This document shows, piece after piece, positions 19,310 through 26,749 of a stretch of DNA of 29,209 bases. Position numbers and translations under genes: made by a program. The stretch is from Phoronis australis (taxonomy: Eukaryota > Phoronida > Phoronidae). Each line of letters opens with the position of its first letter. Position 1 is the stretch's first letter. Location: contig NMRA01000109.1 of NCBI GenBank assembly GCA_002633005.1, forward strand, positions 21,053 through 50,261, given 5' to 3'. The notes beneath the pieces are model-generated. The model was not told the origin of the DNA and made no database searches. It saw only the letters and a program-made list of their open reading frames with translations.

Positions 19310-19957
19310 TCAGTAGACCAAAGTTTGAACAACAAAATTTTATTGACGATGGAAAAACCTACCCTGATGTGTTTTTGCTTCATTTTGGCAGCTGACCGAG
19401 TACCCCCATTGCCTAAAAGTAGTATCGTCCGATTGTTTAGCACGCGCTTTGAGCAACAGCGGTGTTGACTTTGAACTAAAAAGAACTATACAATGTATAT
19501 AACATGTTACACTGTTCAAAGTATTCAATAAGAAGACCTGTCAATTATTAGCATGTGTTAGATGCCCAACCAAGTTCAAAGTATTCAGTAAGAAGACCTT
19601 TCAATCATTATCACGTGCTTGGTTGCCTAAGTATCCAGCAGGAATCAAATATTTACAGTCAAGTGGTTCCCTTAAAAATACACTGGGAACTAGTGGAGTC
19701 TTGTTTGATCTGTCTTTTCTATCAAGAAACTTGCCCTACTGAACGCACGCTTACCTGTAGGAATACCTCAGTTCTATGAGATGACCAGAAGCTACCTAGG
19801 TACGTAAAAACCCAATCACGCTCAGGATCATGACACTACTATATCGTGTGCGCAGGCCGTCGAAGTCCGTTCCTTCCATCCCCCGACCGATATTATTACT
19901 GCTATGCTTAATTCCGACGTCAGTGTAGCTCCGTGACGGTGAAATCGGTAAGCAACA
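19310..19957. mobile_element. About 650-bp insertion inside the LINE RT
   Basis: In LINEs the HSTVDHMF..LITKY segment lies roughly ten residues before motif A. Here these parts are at 19958-20066 and 19243-19297, with about 650 bp between that has no RT-like translation. The simplest reading is a later insertion. No terminal inverted repeats or target-site duplication were identified, so its class is open. It contains a 60-bp direct duplication (19515-19634). Confidence 0.5.
19515..19634. repeat. 60-bp tandem duplication
   Basis: TTCAAAGTATTCAATAAGAA at 19515 and TTCAAAGTATTCAGTAAGAA at 19575 start two adjacent 60-bp units. Both continue with GACCT.TCAAT.ATTA.CA.GTG. It lies wholly inside the sequence inserted in the LINE. 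Confidence 0.85.
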
Positions 19958-20440
19958 ACTCCCGTATTTAGTTATTAATGTATATAAAGCAAACATGTGA
20001 TCCACCGTACTATGCGCTTTCCTAAACGCAGCTTGAGACATACTAATTACGTTTTCTATTTCCGATCATTTTTGAAGTCGATGAACATTTTGGCTGTGAC
20101 TTGCATGAGGGAAATTCCTCTGAAATTTTCAGGAATTTTGCCACCGCCCTTAAATATCGGTACCATGATGGATTTTGTCCATTCTTTTGGAAACACCACA
20201 TTTTCAAAAAAAGTAGTTGAAAAGATGAAACAGCGAATCTACCAACTTATATCCGCATACTTTTAGAACCCAATGCTAATTTTATCACATCCTGGTGAAG
20301 TTCCATCTTTCATACTACCGATAGTTTGTATAATTTCGTCTTTTATGATCTCAGCGTGCAGCTCCATATCAACAAATGCATTACTTGAATTGCTGTCATT
20401 TTCAACTGAGTTCTCATGTCGTGTGATAACGATTAGGTTT
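19958..20440 (-). pseudogene. LINE reverse transcriptase: N-terminal part, decayed
   Basis: On the - strand, from high to low coordinate: MKDGTSPGCDKI (20280-20315, the fingers KDGKSPGxD block), FPKEWTKSIMVPIFKGGG and ENFRGISLM (20080-20212, RT block 1-2), then after a frameshift SQAAFRKAHSTVDHMFALYT (19970-20040). A stop at 20265-20267 interrupts it. These are hallmark non-LTR RT segments in the correct order, continued to the left by motif A beyond the inserted 650 bp. Confidence 0.85.
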
Positions 20441-20769
20441 TTGGCCGAGCCCTTAGAATATCAATATGGAACTCACAGTATCAGGAATCAAGTTGAAACA
20501 GAATAGTCCACATACATTTATGCACGATCTGATGAAAGAGCTTATGGAAAGTGATATTATAAGAATCACCTGGGCAAAATAAAACGGCCAGTTTAAACAT
20601 ACAGTTGACGGTTTTTAGCAATCCATTTGAAAATCCATGAGCTAAAAGGGCATATTACAGTAGATATTCAAGAGGTGGGTCTTTGTTAAAGCAGCATTAT
20701 ACAAATCAGTCATCAACACATTATCTGAGATTCCTGACATGATAAGAATTGTTTATGATGGTCTTGACG

Positions 20770-21130
20770 TACTGTATATGTTGCTCCAAAATTATCTACC
20801 GTTTATAGAAAAGAATTTAAGTGCAGTATTTTGAAGCTAGAATAAAATGTCAGTAATATCCAAGGTACTTTAATGCAAGAGGTGCATATAATACTGACTG
20901 GTAGGACTTGCTCATGATATCATGACATGTAGTGACCATGATTTGTATGATTTTCACGTTTTTGATAGTCCTAGGTATTCACTTTCTGGTGGGAGAAAAT
21001 TTGTGCAATTATGTAACACGTTTGGCATTCCCATAGTAAATGGTTAATGTGAGAATGACAGCTGTGGTATGCTCAATTCTCAAGGTGATGCAGTTTTTGA
21101 TTATCAGATTTTTTTCATTCAGGCTGCACA
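20770..21130 (+). pseudogene. LINE apurinic-type endonuclease fragment, opposite strand to the RT
   Basis: On the + strand: YVAPK and STVYRKEFKCSI (20777-20830), a YFNARG block (20866-20883) at the place of the GDFNARTG catalytic loop with the Asp lost, then PRYSLSGGRKFVQLCNTFG (near 20967-21025), IVNG followed by a stop where Arg is usual (21032-21046), and DAVFDY (21087-21104) in place of the S-x-x-DY motif. Frames shift twice. This is the C-terminal two-thirds of a LINE endonuclease. It is inverted relative to the adjacent RT. Confidence 0.75.
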
Positions 21131-21139
21131 CTTGTTTCA

Positions 21140-22780
21140 GAAATGACATTTTATGAAGTTTTCATTTAATCTTCGAGACTTCGTGTATTGGAATCAAAAT
21201 GGTATGTGGAATGTCAAGTTAATTTTTTGTGAGGTATCCTCATTTAGGTTTTGAGATTTGGCCTGTTGCAATAATAAAGAAAAATGTGGGCTACGGTATT
21301 GTCGCATCCATTTTGGAAAAAAAGACTTAAATATGACTTAGGAACGAGAAAGTTAATTATTGGCAACTCATGTATTTAATCACTGAACATCAATATAAAA
21401 AGTTTCACACTTGTGTATGCTTCACAAGGCGTGAGTAAACGAATAAGACATAGAGATCGTACTCAAAGCCTACATGTAACTTCAGCGGAATTTTTATTTT
21501 AGATGTATTGGACTAATCAGATAGTCCTAGCAAAGCTTTAGTGAAATATGAAGACGCGAGTTCTATCACGCAAATGTAAGCCCGTCACCATTGCGTGGGG
21601 GTGTTATTCACAGCTGTTTAAATTAAACGGTGAATCTCGCAGTGACGTAGACAAAAGCAAGCCAACACGCCAAACATTTCGTTTCATTTGGCAATTTATG
21701 GCACTTGTGGGCTCAGGGCGATGCTATTACCATACTGTAGGAGCCAAAATATACAGGTGCAAGGGTTGAAGATGAGCTTTAATCCTTAGACATACTCAAC
21801 ACTTAACTAACATCAGACTGAGTCAAATCACTGTTAAAAGGAAGGATTGCCCAATTCCATTGACTACCATCAAGGAAACACGGGAAAACACGTTTTATCT
21901 TCAGTAAACATTGTATGCAATTCTCACAAAGCACAGATATCATAAATGTAGAACACAAAATATGCAGATACCTGTTTATAAGTGGATGAATACTTGAGCA
22001 ATGCAACATAGTTCATTTACTTGTTAATTCAAACACTTCTGAATGATTAAAGAACATTCCATTTTTATTAATAATGTGTTTAACCCTAAAAAGTAATTTG
22101 AGCTAAGCTTGCCTCAAATCCCACCATCAATAAAAATGTATTTTTTCTTGTGCTTGAGAGTTTATTCGTGTCCATTTCCTCAGTAAATGCACCTAGATAC
22201 ATTTTTTCAAACCATGTTCTAAAAATTTAAATTTGGGGCTACAGAGAATACAGGGGCTACGGAGAATACGAAAGACATTTTTGCTTATGGTCACGGCATT
22301 TTCTCACTCAGGATGCAAATCTAGATTTTTTATGTTATGCAATCATACTGACATAATTCCTTCATCTCTGGCAGATATTTATATGATGATCTTGTTTTAG
22401 CAACGGTACTTATGTCACTTAAGCATTTTAAAATACGAAAAAATGTTAGTTATGGCCAAAGTAATCCTTAATGTAGCTGAAAATATCCATCGTTATTTTG
22501 TTTCACTAAAACATTGCATGTTTTTAATACATATGGCATTTGATTAAATCACACAATTAATTGAAATTTAATGTTTTTTCATGATCTTAACATGTATTTC
22601 TTGTTTTTCTTTCAGATTCCATTTGGCAGTTCGGAAAGCGAATTTCTGATGGGCAAAATCCTGGCTAATACTCTGCCTTGGCCCCCTAACTCAAAGTCCT
22701 GGATCTGCCCCTATAACCCCCTTTGGCTGCAAAGAAAAGTAAAATGACACCGAAATATAGGAGTGCATTTACTATGTTGT
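21140..22780. other. Non-coding stretch
   Basis: AT-rich, with no supportable coding region. At 22618-22735 an acceptor-like TTTCTTTCAG precedes a GC-richer block ending TCCTGGATCTGCCCC. Its reverse complement (GGGGCAGATCCAGGA) resembles a phrase seen often at the ends of invertebrate dispersed repeats. A short duplicated GGGGCTAC(A/G)GAGAATAC is at 22234-22269. Confidence 0.4.
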
Positions 22781-22786
22781 GGGTAA

Positions 22787-22792
22787 TAATAG

Positions 22793-22824
<32 letters not shown>

Positions 22825-22858
22825 TTGATAATGATAATAATTATTTATAGATGATAAA
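22787..22858. repeat. (ATA/GAT)n microsatellite
   Basis: An ATA-type trinucleotide run grades into GATAAT hexamers. A simple repeat with no coding content. Confidence 0.9.
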
Positions 22859-23315
22859 AAACATGTTAAGTGTAAAACTTATTTACCACATGGTCCTCGA
22901 GAGCAAGTACTTTAATTAGTGTATTTGTGTTGGACAAAGATAATAAAACATGAAAAATATCTCGTCATGATATCCTAGATCTGCCACAACGCATTTCTGG
23001 CAAATGTTAAACTGATGAAATTTTCTTTTAGGCCTGTATCCTGAAGCAATATTTCCCCAAGGCTGCTGCTTACGTTTACTTGATTTGGCACCAATTTTCT
23101 TGTTCTCGACTATGTCATTGGCTCTTAATTTAATCAGGTATGGGAGGGAACATTTTTCCTCTTGAGAAAAGCGTTTAGCATATTTCCAAAAATGTCTGCC
23201 CTGAATCTACTGCTATGTACCATTTTGTACCCACGAGATCAAGGTTTTATTGAAGCACTTCAATAGTTTCTTTGTTGGGCTAATCCGGATAAATACTGTA
23301 GGGTGGATTGGATAC

Positions 23316-23474
23316 TTTAAACCTGGTTTTACTAAACCTGCTTTATGTTTAACTAAACCTTACTTTCAAACTTTTAAACTATGTTGGTGAAATTCAAGTT
23401 AAGTCTAAAATTAAACCACGTTTAGGAAGACTAGGTTTAAATCTTAAACCTGGTTATGTTAAACCACCTTTATG
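23316..23474. repeat. TAAACC-rich element with 32-bp direct repeats
   Basis: A 32-bp segment at 23316-23347 and another at 23443-23474 share TTAAACCTGGTT..., a second (T/C)TAAACC and a CTTTATG ending. Further TAAACC copies lie between. AGGTTTAA/TTAAACCT form a perfect 8-bp palindrome arm pair around ATC at 23433-23451. It is probably a small non-autonomous element or a cluster of protein-binding sites. Confidence 0.55.
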
Positions 23475-24376
23475 AAATCGGCGGAGTGTGTCTCAATGAC
23501 ATCTTCATCATATTCGTATAAATGACACACAGCAGTACAATCCGTACAGAAATTTTATTAACAGGCCTACAAGTTTTTTTTTTCGTGAACAAAAGATTCC
23601 CTCCAAGAATTGGTCAGTGAAAACCCTTTGTTTCAGACCAGAAAGAAAATCCCATCAATGAACGGTGAAGGACACAGTGGCAGATCTAGAATATTACGAG
23701 AGGACATTTTTCATTTTGTGCCCAGCACACATAAAGGTACGAGTCCACGATTAGCCGCAACTTATTAAATGCCCAAATTGATTTCCATGACGTTTTACTC
23801 TTTGTTGTTTTCGTCCAATGGCAACCCAGCGTGTCCAGCAACCTTATATCTGGGACCAATTGAGGTGAAACTCGGTTAGAAGGATATGAACATGCTGTCT
23901 TCAATCCCGGCCGTAGCGCTTGGGAAGATGACGACGCCTTTCTTGACCAGTCGTATTCTAAAGAGGAGGACTGTCTGCAAAACGTACTGGTCTGCGTTTA
24001 ATCGTGTGCCGTCATATACTTCAAAACTGAAATAGCTAGCGTACTTGAAATCACTCTCGGCATGAAGTCATGCATCAAAAAAAATAGAAGTGAAACGGAA
24101 GCTAGTGTCAATGATAAAACTACTAGAAGATCGCAAAAACCTTCTGGAAACCTGAGTATCGAGGAAGCTTTTCTAAGAAACCGCGTCCTCCCCAAAGCAA
24201 TATGTTTTATTTTGAATTTATTCAACCTCAGTAGCACGGCAACACGTCGTTTCGTCCACTGTATAAACTCCCTCTAAGACCACGCTTCTTCGACCCAGGC
24301 TTTCACTTCAAACTTGTCGGAAATCTCGGCAAATCCTCTGTCGGTCGACTAATTTGCAATTTGTGTATGCGTTTTC
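23475..24376. other. Non-coding stretch with small unassigned ORFs
   Basis: ORFs of about 70-80 codons exist on both strands (23686-23904 on -, 24062-24277 on +). The + one is hydrophilic at its start (KKNRSETEASVNDKTTRRSQ) but has no family I recognise and no splice support. Confidence 0.35.
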
Positions 24377-25035
24377 TCAAGATTGGAAAGGACGGTTAAC
24401 CAAACCTATGGAAATCATTGTTGTCGTTCATGCAATATGCTTTTTTGAAGTTGGGTGGGCGGATGCATCTTTCTGCTGCATCTGTGGCAGATTGTCACCC
24501 ACCTTTACAGTTCAACATATCATGTAACTTTTGTAATTACCGATATCTGTAGTAGTTTAGTTTGTCATAATATATATGACCTTTTATCTCATCTACACGT
24601 GTTGTTTCACTGTAAACTAGCTTCGGTATCGCTTCGCAGTTAGCGCATATAAAAGCAATTAAGGTATGTCATTGTGAATCCTGTTTCTAGGCAAACAAGT
24701 GTCCCAGTTGTTTTATTATTATGCCTTTTTGTGGCAGATATTTGTGTGATGATGTCAGAATATAGTCTGATAGTATTATTAGTTGTATTGTTTTGTTTTG
24801 TTATTCAGTTTGGTTTGTCAAGATTGGAAAGGATGGTTAACCAGACCATTGGAAATCATTGTTATCGTTCGTACAATATGCTTTTTTGAAGTTGACATGA
24901 AAAAAAACAATTAACAATTAAGGTATGTCATTGTGAACCCTGTTTCTAGCCAAACAAGTGTCCCAGTTGACTGTTCAAAAAAGGGGGTTTGGTCCAGTCT
25001 GGGGACATATTGTTTTATTATTACGCCTTTGTGTG
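24377..25035. repeat. Partial tandem duplication with two large indels
   Basis: Block A (24377-24453) recurs at 24818-24894, 77 bp each and highly similar. Block B (24656-24733) recurs at 24915-25035. In the first copy A and B are 202 bp apart, in the second only 20 bp. The second B carries a 43-bp insertion (24970-25012) between CAGTTG and TTTTATTATT. The duplication step is 441 bp. ORFs in this area are incidental. Confidence 0.85.
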
Positions 25036-25848
25036 TTGCCTAGCCGAGTCTGTATGAACTTTCAATGCGCCAACTCATTCATGTTTAGCTGCATATTGCT
25101 GTCATCTCTGTCTAGGCTACTGCATACCTTAAACAGCCTTGCAACATCTTTTGGGAGTTTGACAAACATATTCTTACAACGTGACAACTTACATGTATTT
25201 AGGATTAGACAACTGCATCGCCACTTAATGACAATTTGGTTTTCATCTTCACTTCTGCAACTTTTGGACTTCTTTGATCATGAAATTTAAGAAATAGTTT
25301 TATATTCCATAGACGACGACACGTGCCCATATAAGTGCATACATGTACACGGCGTATACTTATAACGTCACCTACATGTAGAAACCTTGCGCTTGTTGTG
25401 CAGCTGTGGGATCATTTCAATGCTCTGTGCTTTGACCTTGTTTATTTTATTGTGTTTTTGACGCCTGCTTATCTTCCTCCTAAATCATTTGAAAGACCAT
25501 TATATAAAATTTGGTCCCATTGTAGCCAGACCACTGCTCTCCATACATCAGTTTCTCTCTTTTAGGATATTGAATTCACGATTGTATATGGGGTATGCTA
25601 TAAATGTTCGAACTGGTACTGGCAATAAAGTCACTTGGTGCAGACTGTTTTAGGCATTTTAAATTGGATGCTGTGTGATGATATTAAATAATGACCTCTA
25701 GAACAACATACTTTCACGTAATGTTAATTGTGAATCGTAAACATATGTCAGGCGATTGTCTGTGTGGGTTTGTTTAAAAGGTAGCTATGCTTTGAAGTTG
25801 TGCGTAGATGGAGAGTGAATAATCAAATCCAGTAATTAATTTATTATA
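25036..25848. other. Non-coding stretch
   Basis: An ORF runs to 25290 on + and another over 25335-25565, but neither shows a domain or splice signals worth calling. Nothing else was seen. Confidence 0.4.
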
Positions 25849-26645
25849 TGATAACCCCTAATTAGACAAATGAAACCTATTGTTAAATACGTAATCAACT
25901 ACAAAGAGAAACTACGCTAGCGCCCTCTTTAAAGATTACTTTAATCAAACAACCAAACGATCAAATGTCTTATCTGCTATCCAAGCTAGGACTCTCCAGT
26001 TGTTGGATGTCTGTCCTGTTGGTGAATCTTCGAACTACATACACACTGTATAGCGACAGTGTACTTGCTGGTCACCGTCTCTGGTGATGCAACACTTGCA
26101 GGCAATTTCTTCTACCCGCGAATCTTCTTGCTGGTCACAGTCTCTGACTGATGACGCAACACTTCAGGTAGTATCTTACTACCCACACTGCAAGTGACAA
26201 GCTCTTAGTTAACTTCCGGTTCGTTAACCCTTGTCCTTGCCAAGATCCTTTCTAGAATCTTACACCAGATGGCTCTGTCGTACAACTGCTTCTGTACACT
26301 GTAGCAAGTCCTTATGCTTCAACTACTATAGCGCATCTGATTATCTTGCTGATTTCAGCCCATAATATAACATTCTACTTATTTAGTGATTGGGTAATAA
26401 AAACCACATGATCATATCCACTCGTATTATTGGCTGTTACAATTTGTTCTCAGAATATTCTAGAATCTCTAGAGTACTTTGACCCCAGAACCCAAAGTTG
26501 TAAACGCCATCTAAAAATAGATTTTGACGTTAAAATACATGTCAACAAGTCTGACCCCATGATTTAAAAGTACATATGCACAAATTTTGGGTAACTTAAA
26601 ATGGATCTATTCTTACTAATTACTTAATCAATATTTATTCTGACA
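25849..26645 (-). repeat. Putative 3' LTR of the Gmr1-like element
   Basis: Downstream of pol on the - strand, just past the polypurine tract, sequence starts TGTCAGAATAAAT. The other end is set at ...GGGGTTATCA (25849), giving TG...CA and about 797 bp. Only one LTR is in the window, so the ends cannot be confirmed, and the left end is the less certain one. It contains a 63-bp tandem duplication. Confidence 0.5.
26064..26190 (-). repeat. 63-bp tandem duplication within the LTR
   Basis: On the + strand CTTGCTGGTCACCGTCTCTG (26064) and CTTGCTGGTCACAGTCTCTG (26127) begin two adjacent units. Both continue with TGATG(A)CGCAACACTT-like sequence and a TCTTCTACCC / TCTTACTACCC block. Such repeats in LTRs often hold promoter or enhancer elements. 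Function here is inferred only. Confidence 0.8.
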
Positions 26646-26649
26646 AATA

Positions 26650-26662
26650 AGCCCCTCCTCAA
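26650..26662 (-). other. Polypurine tract
   Basis: On the - strand, GAGGAGGGG within CTTGAGGAGGGGC lies about 90 bp after the pol stop and a few bases before the putative LTR start. This is the expected plus-strand primer site. Confidence 0.65.
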
Positions 26663-26749
26663 GAAAATACTTCTTAAGATTTTCTCAACATGGAAGACTT
26701 AAATATTGATTAATACTTAGATCTATTACCCAATTTCCATGAATCTTCA

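Noticed and set aside
20273-20506. + strand ORFs of 77 and 89 codons at 19997-20506
   Set aside because: They are antisense shadows of the LINE RT read on the - strand, where clear RT blocks are found.
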